Shown here in pieces: positions 45,016 to 53,204 of a DNA stretch of 64,000 nt. Positions within the stretch are counted from its first letter, which is position 1; every line of letters starts with the position of its first letter. A program made the position numbers and the translations under genes. Origin of the DNA: DSXH01 sp020724325 (lineage in GTDB: Bacteria; Bacteroidota; Ignavibacteria; Ignavibacteriales; Melioribacteraceae). The DNA lies in contig JBFLYW010000007.1 in the NCBI GenBank assembly GCA_040756515.1, positions 62,001 through 126,000 of the forward strand, read 5' to 3'. Below the pieces are notes generated by a model. The model worked only from the letters and a program-made list of their open reading frames with translations, did not search any database and was not told where the DNA came from.

Positions 45016-45542
45016 TTTATTATTACTCCAATATGTAATAAGGCGTCTTTAAGAGGAATTTTATTTTTGAGCATATCTTTTAGCTTTTGTAATTGATCAT
45101 CAGTTAGACTGCTTATATTAAAGCTGGTTAAATCAATTGTGCCAGAGTGCTCAATTTGGTCAACATATAATCCGTTTAATTTATCACGGTCTTTAACAAC
45201 TTCAAGAGCCAGTTTCAAATCGGGTTTCGTTACATAGAGATTCTGTTCGTCCTTTATCCCGTTCTTTGATTTTTGAAAAAGGTATTCTCGGTCACGTATA
45301 GCACGTTCAAATGCCTTCTTTTTATTCGATTGACCGAGTTTTCGAATTTCTTTCTTTGCCTCTGAAATATAGCGGTGCGCCGTGCGTGAGGCTAAGTTGA
45401 ATTTATCCATCACGGTCTTGGTCAATTCTGGATTCCGCTTCGATTGCATGTAGCGATCATTTTCCAGTATAAGATTTACAACCGCGTCAACACGTGTCCA
45501 AACAAATTCTGTATGCTCTTTATCCGTCTTCAACCTTGGCAT
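45012..45542 (-). CDS. Terminase small subunit-like protein
   Basis: 176 residues with an N-terminal helix-turn-helix region (TKTVMDKFNLASRTAHRYIS, about 42-61), helical middle and a C-terminal LTDDQLQKLKDML segment. Position directly before the large terminase and a DNA-binding N-terminus support the call. Confidence 0.75.
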   Translation of the reverse strand: MPRLKTDKEHTEFVWTRVDAVVNLILENDRYMQSKRNPELTKTVMDKFNLASRTAHRYISEAKKEIRKLGQSNKKKAFERAIRDREYLFQKSKNGIKDEQNLYVTKPDLKLALEVVKDRDKLNGLYVDQIEHSGTIDLTSFNISSLTDDQLQKLKDMLKNKIPLKDALLHIGVIIK

Positions 45543-45545
45543 AAT

Positions 45546-45665
45546 TTATTTCCTAATCTCAAAGAATAAATCATTTGCCTTGACGGTATTTTCAAGAACA
45601 TCACCCTTAAACTTTTGAACGAAATGATCACCCTTGCCGATTTTGTATTTGAAAACTTCTTTCAC
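45546..45665 (-). CDS. Small phage ORF between ParB-like and terminase genes
   Basis: 39 residues from GTG 45665, overlapping the ParB-like stop (AAGTGA), and ending 3 bases before the small terminase start. Product begins VKEVFKYKIGKGDHFVQKF. Tight spacing on both sides is the main support; function unknown. Confidence 0.5.
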   Translation of the reverse strand: MKEVFKYKIGKGDHFVQKFKGDVLENTVKANDLFFEIRK

Positions 45666-45937
45666 TTTATTGTTCCGTCCTTCTGTAAAAACATATAACC
45701 ATCTTTCACCAATTCACCGCAGACAAAATCTCGACCGTGTCCGTCAAGCGTGAAATAATTTCCGTTATCCTTCCAAACGAAAATTGGAAATGAAAAACCA
45801 TACTTGATAATAGAGGTTCGCAGTCCGTAAAGTTGTTCGCGTGTGCGGGATTTTAATTTCCCTTGAATAGATTCGAGCAATTCAATTTTAATTAACTCTG
45901 TCCCGGTGCAAGCGATTGGAATTAATTTATCCGACAT
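45662..45937 (-). CDS. ParB/Srx-like nuclease-domain protein
   Basis: 91 residues from ATG 45937 (GGAAG upstream). It has LYGLRTSIIKYGFSFPIFVW and YFTLDGHGRDFV, matching the ParB N-terminal fold with its LDGHGR signature. Such short ParB-like proteins are frequently found next to phage terminase genes. Longer frame upstream overlaps the preceding gene and is rejected. Confidence 0.8.
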   Translation of the reverse strand: MSDKLIPIACTGTELIKIELLESIQGKLKSRTREQLYGLRTSIIKYGFSFPIFVWKDNGNYFTLDGHGRDFVCGELVKDGYMFLQKDGTIK

Positions 45938-46148
45938 TGTTTTTCTTCCCGTATAAAATGAATTCGATGTTCTTAATTGAAGTACAGTAGTCGTTCGATA
46001 ATTTTTCCCTTGCATCTTTGCCGGACATACCGTTAAGCCGCAATTCTTTGTATTCGCTGAGAATCTTAAAATTACGGACAATGTTATCCGGCAGATACTT
46101 ATGCTTTGCACAGACACTTAAAATATCGAGCACAAATTCTTTTGGCAT
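45927..46148 (-). CDS. Small phage protein, unknown, first gene of packaging block
   Basis: 73 residues from ATG 46148 (MPKEFVLDILSVCAKHKYLP). Helical; contains ELRLNGMSGKDAREKLSNDY, possibly a DNA-binding helix pair. It overlaps the ParB-like start by 11 bases. A palindrome (46198-46217) lies 50 bases upstream. Confidence 0.6.
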   Translation of the reverse strand: MPKEFVLDILSVCAKHKYLPDNIVRNFKILSEYKELRLNGMSGKDAREKLSNDYCTSIKNIEFILYGKKNNVG

Positions 46149-46197
46149 AACTTCCATGAATTACCTGGTTAAACTAATTGTTGAAATGATGAAAAGA

Positions 46198-46217
46198 ATC
46201 CTAAAAAAGTTTAGGAT
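46198..46217. promoter_or_regulatory. Perfect 8-bp palindrome ATCCTAAA/TTTAGGAT before packaging genes
   Basis: ATCCTAAA-AAAG-TTTAGGAT, upstream of the first packaging gene. It shares its arms with the site at 39157-39176 upstream of the scaffold/coat genes. A shared late-gene regulator site is a reasonable guess. Confidence 0.4.
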
Positions 46218-46229
46218 AAACATATTTGA

Positions 46230-46376
46230 TCAGACATCTACACCAATTACCCGCAGAGCCTCATTAACTGTTTTTACAACGTGGACCTCGCTAAGAGTCC
46301 GCGCGAGGTCTTCCATATCCGTGCGGACTTTTTTATTAATGCCTCTTCTTATTTTCTTAGCAAGTTTATTGTTCAT
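46230..46376 (-). CDS. Small basic phage protein, unknown
   Basis: 48 residues: MNNKLAKKIRRGINKKVRTD at the N-terminus, then LARTLSEVHVVKTVNEALRV. GAGGAG lies at an ideal distance before ATG 46376. Very basic N-terminus suggests nucleic-acid binding. Too short for most gene finders, but well supported by the ribosome binding site. Confidence 0.6.
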   Translation of the reverse strand: MNNKLAKKIRRGINKKVRTDMEDLARTLSEVHVVKTVNEALRVIGVDV

Positions 46377-46693
46377 CTTTATAATTCTCCTCAACTTTCT
46401 ATAATTCGTCCGCTTGTAGATAACTGCTGATCATCCCGCAAAGTGGGATAGCTTTTTGTTATTAAACTTATACTGCTTTATTTTGTCCTCACGTGCAAAC
46501 GATCATTTCTTTGTACGTACACATCTTGTGCGTACATCTGTTCTTTAGTTTGTCTATTCATTCATTATTCTACTTTTAAGCTGGGCAGCGTTTTAGTTGC
46601 CACAGCGTTAGCCCGCTTCTTACAGATGTGCGGGTTGATGATCCTTCCTAAGCGCCATTTTTTGCCATCAAATCAGTTCTCATATGTAGTCCC
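46377..46693. other. Intergenic region with tiny or broken ORFs
   Basis: No full gene. A minus-strand ATG at 46683 with a strong GAGGG site starts only 11 codons. A shift at the following A6 run would continue as KKWRLGRIINPHICKKRANA to a TAA at 46565. A 27-codon frame follows (46561-46478) without a good ribosome binding site. A hairpin ATCCCGC/GTGGGAT lies at 46434-46450. Confidence 0.4.
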
Positions 46694-47026
46694 TCAATTA
46701 ATTGTTGTAAATAATTTCTGTATATCTTCAATTATTTTATATTCTCCATTTCTTACTGCCAAATCTTTTGCTGTATATCTTAAAACTTTCCAGCCAAGTA
46801 AAACTGCTTCTCTGTATTTTTCAACATCTTTGGAATAACCCACCATGCTCGTGTGTCTTGCCTTTGGAAGAAATACACCACCCTCAAATTCAATTGCTAC
46901 TTTCTGGTTTGGTAAAGCAAAATCAAATCTCCATTTTCTTGTCGGATGAAACTTGTACTCTCTCTGAAATTTATATCCGGCAATCCGGAGAGCTGTTGCA
47001 ATTCTATTCTCTTGTGTTATGTTCAT
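46694..47026 (-). CDS. PD-(D/E)XK-type nuclease (DUF559/Vsr-like)
   Basis: 110 residues: an N-terminal QENRIATALRIAGYKFQREY, the catalytic strand WRFDFALPNQKVAIEFEGG (Asp then Glu), RHTSMVGYSKDVEKYREA and LGWKVLRYTAKDL. This pattern is the DUF559/Vsr fold, common as a small phage nuclease that may act as a junction resolvase. It is distantly like the antisense nuclease in the intein, but a separate gene. Confidence 0.8.
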   Translation of the reverse strand: MNITQENRIATALRIAGYKFQREYKFHPTRKWRFDFALPNQKVAIEFEGGVFLPKARHTSMVGYSKDVEKYREAVLLGWKVLRYTAKDLAVRNGEYKIIEDIQKLFTTIN

Positions 47027-47251
47027 TTATTTCTTTGCATCTTCCTTTGAGAATACTATACCTCTATCAATCGCCATCTTTTTAATTTCATCTGGTGCAT
47101 TCTCAAACTTTTCCCTTACCTCTTCCACTTTTAAAGGTTTTCCATTTGAATTATAGAAATATGGATAAAGCGAATGGTCCGGTGAAAGGAATACACGTTT
47201 GTATATCGGTCCTGGTTTAGTTGCACTACCACGTTTGTAGTTAAATTTCAT
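47027..47251 (-). CDS. Small phage protein, unknown
   Basis: 74 residues with YKRVFLSPDHSLYPYFYNSN and a helical LKVEEVREKFENAPDEIKK. Its start overlaps the ASCH gene by 11 bases; its stop abuts the nuclease gene. No family recognised. Confidence 0.6.
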   Translation of the reverse strand: MKFNYKRGSATKPGPIYKRVFLSPDHSLYPYFYNSNGKPLKVEEVREKFENAPDEIKKMAIDRGIVFSKEDAKK

Positions 47252-47654
47252 AAATAAGCTCCCCAGATTTAATTTCTACATCAAAGATTCCAAGCTGTCC
47301 TTTAACCGGAAAAGGTTTTATTCTCCGTATGTTTCTGAGAAAGAAACTTTTTGCTTTCCATCTTCCTGCACCATAAACGTCACGCATTGCAGCTGCTTCA
47401 TGTTCTTTGGTCATTATTTTACAATCAAATAAATCAACTACACAAAGAGCATGGCCTTTAATAGCGTATAATTCAAGAAGATTATTCTCAGAGAATAAAT
47501 TTGTAAATTCATCCATCATAAATTTGTCAACATTCATAGAAGCACAAATGAGCAAATCTCCCCTATAACTCGTTGGCCATATTCTTGTTTCAATAGTTTT
47601 TTGTCCGGCTGCAATCAAACCAGCCCACGGTTGTTGTAGTGATAGTGCTTTCAT
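47241..47654 (-). CDS. ASCH-domain protein
   Basis: 137 residues opening MKALSLQQPWAGLIAAGQKT, then IETRIWPTSYRGDLLICAS, the hallmark of ASCH/PUA-like domains, which bind RNA or modified nucleotides. Small ASCH proteins are common in phages of this group. It overlaps the upstream nucleotidyltransferase by 4 bases. Confidence 0.85.
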   Translation of the reverse strand: MKALSLQQPWAGLIAAGQKTIETRIWPTSYRGDLLICASMNVDKFMMDEFTNLFSENNLLELYAIKGHALCVVDLFDCKIMTKEHEAAAMRDVYGAGRWKAKSFFLRNIRRIKPFPVKGQLGIFDVEIKSGELIYEI

Positions 47655-48193
47655 CCTTCACTCCTAATATTTAATCGGTACTCCGGCTCAACATATTCCA
47701 ATCCCAATAGCCAGAATAAATCTTTTTCTTCATACACCGGAATTGGTACACCGTTCTTTGTCAACATTCCATCAACACCTTTATATCCTAACTTCACCCA
47801 AGTGTTTGCTAAATACTTACTGTAACCATCCGGTCCGATGCGGATAGCAAGTATGTAGCCCCAGTTATCTTTAGTTGCCATGAACAGATCAAGGTTAATT
47901 CCTTCCGGCAAAATTCTCTGTGTGTATTTCCCGGTCGGTTCACCTCTTATTTTTTCAAGTTTGTTTATTTCGCGAATAAATTCGGGGTGAATTTCATAGC
48001 TATCTTTCTCTTCTTTAAAAAAATCATCAACATCTTCTAGAACAATTTCTTTCTTTGGTATACACACAATCTCAATGTCTTTTACTTCCGGTTTCCTCCG
48101 GCGCACACTGCCGGCAATCTCTATCCGCTCGCAGAATGGAGCAAGTAGGTCAATATATTTTTGAGCTATCTTTTCTGCTTTTCTTAGTTCCAT
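47651..48193 (-). CDS. DNA polymerase beta/X-like nucleotidyltransferase
   Basis: 180 residues from ATG 48193 (GAGG at good distance; an upstream start at 48223 is also open). Seen: RIEIAGSVRRRKPEVKDIEIV with the GS...DIE nucleotidyltransferase motif, and a C-terminal GYKGVDGMLTKNG plus LLGLEYVEPEYR as in polymerase X. It lacks the N-terminal 8-kDa and fingers domains, so only a palm-like core is present. A DNA repair or end-processing role is inferred. Confidence 0.8.
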   Translation of the reverse strand: MELRKAEKIAQKYIDLLAPFCERIEIAGSVRRRKPEVKDIEIVCIPKKEIVLEDVDDFFKEEKDSYEIHPEFIREINKLEKIRGEPTGKYTQRILPEGINLDLFMATKDNWGYILAIRIGPDGYSKYLANTWVKLGYKGVDGMLTKNGVPIPVYEEKDLFWLLGLEYVEPEYRLNIRSEG

Positions 48194-48204
48194 TTTTGTT
48201 TCCT

Positions 48205-48939
48205 CTATCGCATTTTTTTGCAAGTCATTTCCAATTCTTGCTTTTTTGGCTCAATAATGAAGCCGGCGGATAAGAATTGTTTATTCTCAAGTGATTTCAT
48301 TATTCTTTTTTGCTCATTTTCCGTAAATAAATCCATATTTTCTTGATAAAATTTGCTGTAAGTTGATAACAAAACTTCACCTCCAACTAAATCCTTTTCA
48401 TTATTTGCTGTTTCAAATTGTTTATCAATCGGCTTGAATTCAGCTTTTGGCAATGGAATTTCTGTTCCATCTTTGTATCTCCAGCAATAAATTCCATGCA
48501 GATTGTACCACTCAATCTGTTCGTTAAGTCCTTTGTTTATATTCAGTTTATCAAGATATTCTGCATAACTGAAAAGCTTTACAGAATAATCAAACCAGTC
48601 TGCAATTGTCCAATTTGGATAGCGTTTATTTCTTAAAAACCATTTAAGCGTTTCTTTGAGCCGATAATCAGTCCAACCTTGTTCTTTTATCATTTCCCAA
48701 AGCATCGAAAATTTTTCAGTTGGATAGTCAATGCCATAATTCATCTTCAACATCTCTTCTGCTTTTAAAATATCTGCTGCTTTAATCGGCTCGCCAATAA
48801 AATCGAGAGCATTAACTTCATTTATCGAATTGTTCTTCAAGCTCTTTAAGGCGCTGCTCTGCCTTTGCTGAATTGAATCTGTAGTCTGTTCGAGATTTAA
48901 CTGATCCCTTTGAATTATTGCTTGATTTATTGTTTCCAT
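48205..48939 (-). CDS. Phage early protein, unknown, possibly replication-associated
   Basis: 244 residues, helical. It contains KFSMLWEMIKEQGWTDYRLK, TIADWFDYSVKLFSYAEYL and WYNLHGIYCWRYKDG. It starts 122 bases inside the replication-initiator-like gene in another frame. The ribosome binding site (AAGAG) is weak. Position suggests a replication partner (helicase loader); no motif proves it. Confidence 0.6.
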   Translation of the reverse strand: METINQAIIQRDQLNLEQTTDSIQQRQSSALKSLKNNSINEVNALDFIGEPIKAADILKAEEMLKMNYGIDYPTEKFSMLWEMIKEQGWTDYRLKETLKWFLRNKRYPNWTIADWFDYSVKLFSYAEYLDKLNINKGLNEQIEWYNLHGIYCWRYKDGTEIPLPKAEFKPIDKQFETANNEKDLVGGEVLLSTYSKFYQENMDLFTENEQKRIMKSLENKQFLSAGFIIEPKKQELEMTCKKMR

Positions 48940-49636
48940 TGATTTTCTCTTGAATTAAATTTTTTGAAATATAATAAAGCCCTTTATGGCTGCTCTGCTG
49001 AAATGCTTCAAGCAATTCCGGGGGAGATATTCCATTTTGAAAACATTCCTTGAATGCTTTTAGGTGATTTATCACATTATGCCGATTAATTTTAATCCCA
49101 TTTTCAGTTTGATGATCGATATATTTCTTCCAAGTTTCAAAAAACTCTGCCGGTAACATTTGGTTAAAATGAGCTTCAAAATATTTTACCTGGTCCTTTT
49201 CCTTTTCTTTTTCTAGGTCCTTTTCCTTTTCTTTTTCTAGATCCTTTTCTTTTTCTTTTTCTTGAAGGGTTTCAATACCCTTCCTTAACCCTTCCATAAC
49301 CCTTTCATATAATCCTAATTCCTTTAATTTTTTGATTATTGGTTTATGAGGATTACAGCTCTCAGACAACATCCCATATTGGAAGTCTATGAAGTCAATT
49401 AAAAGCCATCTTTTACCATCATCAATTTCAATTATTTGTTTGCTAAATGTTTTTCTTATTTCAGCTTCATTAAGTTTAGCATTGATAAAAAATGATGCTA
49501 CTTCAAAATCAACTTCCCAAATACCGATGTAATTACATTTCGTATAGAGATATTCCCAAAAACACTTCATTATAGGGCTTAATGTTCTATACCATTTCTT
49601 TTCCCATTTTTCTGTATCCGTAAATCTCTTTGCCAT
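48818..49636 (-). CDS. Phage replication organizer-like protein with EKEKEKDL repeats
   Basis: 272 residues. The N-terminal ~90 residues (KWEKKWYRTLSPIMKCFWEYL, IGIWEVDFEVASFFI) match winged-helix replication proteins common in Bacteroidota phages. A linker of three EKEKEKDL repeats (about 123-147) follows, then a DnaD-like C-terminal part (AHFNQMLPAEFFETWKKYID). Probably recruits a helicase to the phage origin; inferred from architecture. Confidence 0.72.
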   Translation of the reverse strand: MAKRFTDTEKWEKKWYRTLSPIMKCFWEYLYTKCNYIGIWEVDFEVASFFINAKLNEAEIRKTFSKQIIEIDDGKRWLLIDFIDFQYGMLSESCNPHKPIIKKLKELGLYERVMEGLRKGIETLQEKEKEKDLEKEKEKDLEKEKEKDQVKYFEAHFNQMLPAEFFETWKKYIDHQTENGIKINRHNVINHLKAFKECFQNGISPPELLEAFQQSSHKGLYYISKNLIQEKINGNNKSSNNSKGSVKSRTDYRFNSAKAEQRLKELEEQFDK

Positions 49637-49637
49637 A

Positions 49638-49931
49638 TTAATATCTCAAAGATTTTTTAGGTTTATAATTAGCACTGAATGATTCGTATCCAGCGCCCTT
49701 CATTACTTTTTCATATATATTGTCAATATAGCTTAATTGTTTTGGTGTGAAGTTTTCTTTGCATCTATTAAGCGAAATTGCAGCAATCTTATAACTGTTA
49801 CCATTGCGCACATTATTCAGTTTGTCTTTGTTTGCTACAATGAATTTCAATTGCTCACGAGCTGAGCGTTGTGCTTGGTCATTATCATTTATGAATTTGC
49901 AATCAAGAATTCTATCAAGAGGCATCTTCAT
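49638..49931 (-). CDS. Phage early protein, unknown
   Basis: 97 residues; helical, with FTPKQLSYIDNIYEKVMKGAG, a pattern seen in small phage proteins near replication genes. It overlaps the upstream gene by 17 bases and ends one base before the replication gene. Confidence 0.6.
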   Translation of the reverse strand: MKMPLDRILDCKFINDNDQAQRSAREQLKFIVANKDKLNNVRNGNSYKIAAISLNRCKENFTPKQLSYIDNIYEKVMKGAGYESFSANYKPKKSLRY

Positions 49932-50610
49932 TTTCCGGAATTTTATATTTAGAATTTTCTTCTGTTGAAGAATCAGTCGGATTTAAATTGGAGAATCCAT
50001 ACCACGTTTCATCATCATCATCAATAGTATAATCCATATCAATTCTATCTTGCTCATATTGGAAATCAACATGATTGGCGGGGCAAATAAATAACATTCC
50101 TTTAAATCTCTGAAAATCTTCTTCTGTTGTGTTAAATCTTTCTTTCATGTCTTCAAAATTATCAGCAATAAACCACTCTTTAATTAATTTTGAATCAACC
50201 TCTATTCCAAAATGGGAAAAAATATTGAGAACATAATTTTCATTTTGCTTATCAAACAGACCTGGCTGCTCTATTGCCTTGATTTCATATTCACTCATGT
50301 TTTCAATCCGGACAATTTCGCTTAAATCAAGTCTCACAATTGTTTTCTTCCCCCATTCGGGTGAATTATACTCAATGTGACATTCAACCTCGTCTTGTTT
50401 AGAACCTTCTTTCAATTGTTTAGCAAGCTGGAACAATGTACTTTCTTTACTTTTAATTTTTTTGTTAAAGCGATCGTTAATTTCTTTTTTTTCTTTTTCG
50501 AGATCATTAATTCCAATTTCAAGTTCAGCCATTTCGTCCCCTATATTAAGTTTTTCTTCCTCGCTCAATGGCACGGCGAGGAATAATTTTGTTGTATTTG
50601 GCAAGTTCAT
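49915..50610 (-). CDS. Phage early protein with coiled coil, unknown
   Basis: 231 residues. Residues about 25-70 form a coiled coil (GINDLEKEKKEINDRFNKK), then a beta-type segment and an acidic C-terminus (MDYTIDDDDETWYG). It lies between the HTH gene and replication genes; a recombination accessory role is possible but not shown. Confidence 0.6.
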   Translation of the reverse strand: MNLPNTTKLFLAVPLSEEEKLNIGDEMAELEIGINDLEKEKKEINDRFNKKIKSKESTLFQLAKQLKEGSKQDEVECHIEYNSPEWGKKTIVRLDLSEIVRIENMSEYEIKAIEQPGLFDKQNENYVLNIFSHFGIEVDSKLIKEWFIADNFEDMKERFNTTEEDFQRFKGMLFICPANHVDFQYEQDRIDMDYTIDDDDETWYGFSNLNPTDSSTEENSKYKIPENEDAS

Positions 50611-50622
50611 TTTAGTTCTCCT

Positions 50623-51045
50623 TTATTTTATTATCTTCCAAAGTGTGTTGGATTGATTCGTAATTGAATCTTTTCGTTTTGCTTTTTTGCCTTCACCATC
50701 AAGCAATGGAACAATTAATCCTAGATCTCTTAATTCATTTCTTCGAGCTGCAACTGTTGATGGAACTATATTTAATGTTCTCGCAACTTCATTATCTGTC
50801 GCCGGTCCTAAATGCTTGAAAGCTTCAAGAACTTTGTTCCGCTGTTCTTCCACAATTGAACTCGGCAATGAATTAAAGATGTCTGCCTTTTCCTCTGTTG
50901 CATCATCTATAATAAGCGGAGCCTGAGTGGTGGTGGCACACTCAAGCTCTCTTCGGGATGGATTAGCCGAGACAAATAGCGGTGCATCCCATTCGGTTCC
51001 GTATTTCTGCCGCATCTTAAAAGCGTAATTGTTAAACTTCTTCAT
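50623..51045 (-). CDS. Winged-helix DNA-binding phage protein
   Basis: 140 residues from ATG 51045, overlapping the recT stop by 14 bases. The C-terminal half contains EVARTLNIVPSTVAARRNEL, a clear winged-helix recognition pattern, and a basic GEGKKAKRK tail. Likely a regulator or replication adaptor; the target is unknown. Confidence 0.7.
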   Translation of the reverse strand: MKKFNNYAFKMRQKYGTEWDAPLFVSANPSRRELECATTTQAPLIIDDATEEKADIFNSLPSSIVEEQRNKVLEAFKHLGPATDNEVARTLNIVPSTVAARRNELRDLGLIVPLLDGEGKKAKRKDSITNQSNTLWKIIK

Positions 51046-51943
51046 TTTTGTTAAATAATTCTTCTTTTTTAGAATTGTTTTCAGCAACAGAATAATCAGC
51101 GCTGTCAATTGCGTTCAAGTCAATTTCGCCTTTGTCATAAGAATCAACGTTAATTGTTTTTTCATCGGCAATGGTTTGTTTGCCAAATTCAATCGACATC
51201 GGCAGCATTTTCGCTAATCTTCGTATCACTGTTTTCTTGCGCATTTCATCAACAATAATCTCCTCGCCGTTCCAAGGCGAGTATTTGCTTTCGCTTGCTG
51301 GAGACATCTTCTTTATTTTTTCAATGTCTTTTTTGCTCATTACTTCAAAAGCAAATCCGCCGTTCGTGAACTTTGCGACTGCATAGGCGAAAATAAATTC
51401 ACCACTCTCTCCTTTTGCGGGCTTGTGTATCAGTTTTGGCTCAAGTCCAAACTCATAATCAAAATCATCATTGCTGTAAACGCATTGTGAATAAATAGTT
51501 TGTATTTTATCGGAACGCCTTGCAAGATCAACCAATCCTTTATAACCAATTATGAATTGAACTTCTCTCTTACCCGTTTTTTTGTTGTTGAAGGGAATTA
51601 AATATGCTTGACCAAGAGCCGGAATTGGTTCGAATCCAAGAATACTGCATTGCATCACTGAACCTATTAAACTCTCAACAGAGCATTCAGCAAGTTCCGG
51701 CGTTCTGCTAATTAACGTTGTCGCGACCTGGATGATTCGCTCTGCCGTTAAATGTTTGGGCAACGCTTGCGCTATCAGTGGCTTGTATGCTTCAATGACG
51801 GATTTAACGTCCCCACTTCTAAGGCCGAGCATTGTTCCCGGACGTTTTGCTTTTTTTAAAATATCAACAGCAGTCGATTTGTTTTCGTCTTTGCCGTTGT
51901 CATTGTTCCTTAATGTTTCTTTTGCTCTTTCAGCCGTTGTCAT
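51032..51943 (-). CDS. recT: RecT-family single-strand annealing recombinase
   Basis: 303 residues. Seen: AQALPKHLTAERIIQVATTL, VMQCSILGFEPIPALGQAYL and VQFIIGYKGLVDLARRS, the classic RecT core, followed by an acidic disordered C-terminus. It pairs with the upstream YqaJ-type exonuclease, which would make the ssDNA substrate; the genes overlap by 14 bases. Confidence 0.95.
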   Translation of the reverse strand: MTTAERAKETLRNNDNGKDENKSTAVDILKKAKRPGTMLGLRSGDVKSVIEAYKPLIAQALPKHLTAERIIQVATTLISRTPELAECSVESLIGSVMQCSILGFEPIPALGQAYLIPFNNKKTGKREVQFIIGYKGLVDLARRSDKIQTIYSQCVYSNDDFDYEFGLEPKLIHKPAKGESGEFIFAYAVAKFTNGGFAFEVMSKKDIEKIKKMSPASESKYSPWNGEEIIVDEMRKKTVIRRLAKMLPMSIEFGKQTIADEKTINVDSYDKGEIDLNAIDSADYSVAENNSKKEELFNKNEEV

Positions 51944-52898
51944 TTGAGTCCTCCTTTAATTCTTTTAATAAAAAAGTTCTAACGCTCGGAATTTCAATAA
52001 CGTAATTATTGTATAATTCCGGATGTTCCTTTTGGAATATTTTTGATTGAAAAATTTTTTTCGGTTTAGCTGCTTTCCAACTAATTAATTTACGTCCCTC
52101 ATATTCAATGGATTCTGCATCTTTCATTATCTTTTTAAAAAACTCTATGTATTCGAGTTCGGCAGCCTCAAGTTCTTTTATAAGTTTACGCACTTGTAGT
52201 AAATTATTGTAAACCTCGTAGGTTTCTTTTTTCGCCTCAATTGATACCCCTTCTGTGTGCTGTGGGTAAAGTTTTTTAACATCTTCACTATTTATCGGCT
52301 CGGGCGGATCGCCCTTTTCAACGTGTATCCAAAAATCTATGAGTTGCTCGTTCATTGATTTTATAAAGTCATTATCACGATCTTGCTTGAAGATTCTAAA
52401 ATCCCATCCGTCAACAAGAACAGCGAAATAACCATAATCATAGCCGGTTACAGAAAGATAATGCTGCAGCTGAGCATAGTAATCCAATGGAACATCGCCG
52501 TCTTCCCAATTCCTCGCTATCCAACCGGATGTTGTTTTTATCTCTAGAACACCCGGACCGTCACTGCCTGTAATTAAGCGATCAATATTAGCGAGTAGGA
52601 AGGGTATTTCTTTGTGGATTCGGATTTTGTTATCACGACGCACAACAAGACCAGTTTCTTCCCTGAACCAATCAGCAATGACATCTTCCAACATCAACCC
52701 GGCTTTCATCTTTGCGTTCACTGACTTTTCAATTATTTCTTCTGATGTCTTTTCGAAATAAATATCGAGCGGAGTGCGGTATCTATCAAAGCCAAGTATT
52801 GCTGATACATCACTTCCGCCGATGCCAATACGCCGAGATTTTAACCATTCCTCTCGGCTCATCTCTTTCGTGTTGATTGATGTTTTATAGGTATTCAT
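51930..52898 (-). CDS. YqaJ/lambda-type exonuclease
   Basis: 322 residues from ATG 52898, chosen for the strong GGAGGGG site upstream (an in-frame start at 52925 is poorer). Seen: WLKSRRIGIGGSDVSAILGF, MLEDVIADWFREETG, VLEIKTTSGW (catalytic Glu-x-Lys) and YYAQLQHYLSVTG, the YqaJ nuclease motifs. Partner of RecT. Confidence 0.93.
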   Translation of the reverse strand: MNTYKTSINTKEMSREEWLKSRRIGIGGSDVSAILGFDRYRTPLDIYFEKTSEEIIEKSVNAKMKAGLMLEDVIADWFREETGLVVRRDNKIRIHKEIPFLLANIDRLITGSDGPGVLEIKTTSGWIARNWEDGDVPLDYYAQLQHYLSVTGYDYGYFAVLVDGWDFRIFKQDRDNDFIKSMNEQLIDFWIHVEKGDPPEPINSEDVKKLYPQHTEGVSIEAKKETYEVYNNLLQVRKLIKELEAAELEYIEFFKKIMKDAESIEYEGRKLISWKAAKPKKIFQSKIFQKEHPELYNNYVIEIPSVRTFLLKELKEDSNDNG

Positions 52899-52921
52899 TT
52901 GTCCCACCCCTCCGAAATAAT

Positions 52922-53149
52922 TCAAGCCCGCTGCAACGGGCTTTTTTTATTGCTTAAAAAATTATGTTCCGTTAATTCTCTTAAAACCTTTTCTTGAAGT
53001 ATACCGCCAGTTACTATCTTGATTTTATCATGTGCTGAACTTATTGCGAATATTGCATCATTCTTATCTGCAAACTCAATCCACTGACGCAAAGTTTTTA
53101 TTTCGTCATGGTCCGAGCGATAGACTTTAAATTTATATTTGTCTTTCAT
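52922..53149 (-). CDS. Small phage protein, unknown
   Basis: 75 residues, MKDKYKFKVYRSDHDEIKTL then a helical region. Its last nine codons coincide with a hairpin (AGCCCG/CGGGCT, 52925-52942) followed by T7 on the plus strand. No family recognised. Confidence 0.6.
   Translation of the reverse strand: MKDKYKFKVYRSDHDEIKTLRQWIEFADKNDAIFAISSAHDKIKIVTGGILQEKVLRELTEHNFLSNKKSPLQRA
52925..52949 (+). terminator. Plus-strand hairpin with T-run inside the 3' end of a minus-strand gene
   Basis: AGCCCG-CTGCAA-CGGGCT-TTTTTTT, a strong intrinsic terminator for plus-strand transcription. No plus-strand gene lies upstream, so it may block antisense transcripts entering the recombination genes. Confidence 0.6.
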
Positions 53150-53204
53150 TCCAAGCCTTTTTAAGTTTATTTATATCAGAATTCGTAACAAAAACCATAT
53201 CATT

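Noticed and set aside
46018..46404. Plus-strand open frame of 128 codons
   Set aside because: Antisense to the small basic protein and to the first packaging gene, both with good ribosome binding sites on the minus strand.
49195..49263. Tandem repeats of about 24 bp as a possible replication origin iteron array
   Set aside because: They are in frame and encode EKEKEKDL, so they are explained as a coding repeat; an origin role is possible but unsupported.
53133..53198. 21-codon minus-strand frame between the small membrane protein and the next gene
   Set aside because: A GAGGA site exists upstream, but the frame overlaps the following start and is too short to support without conservation data.
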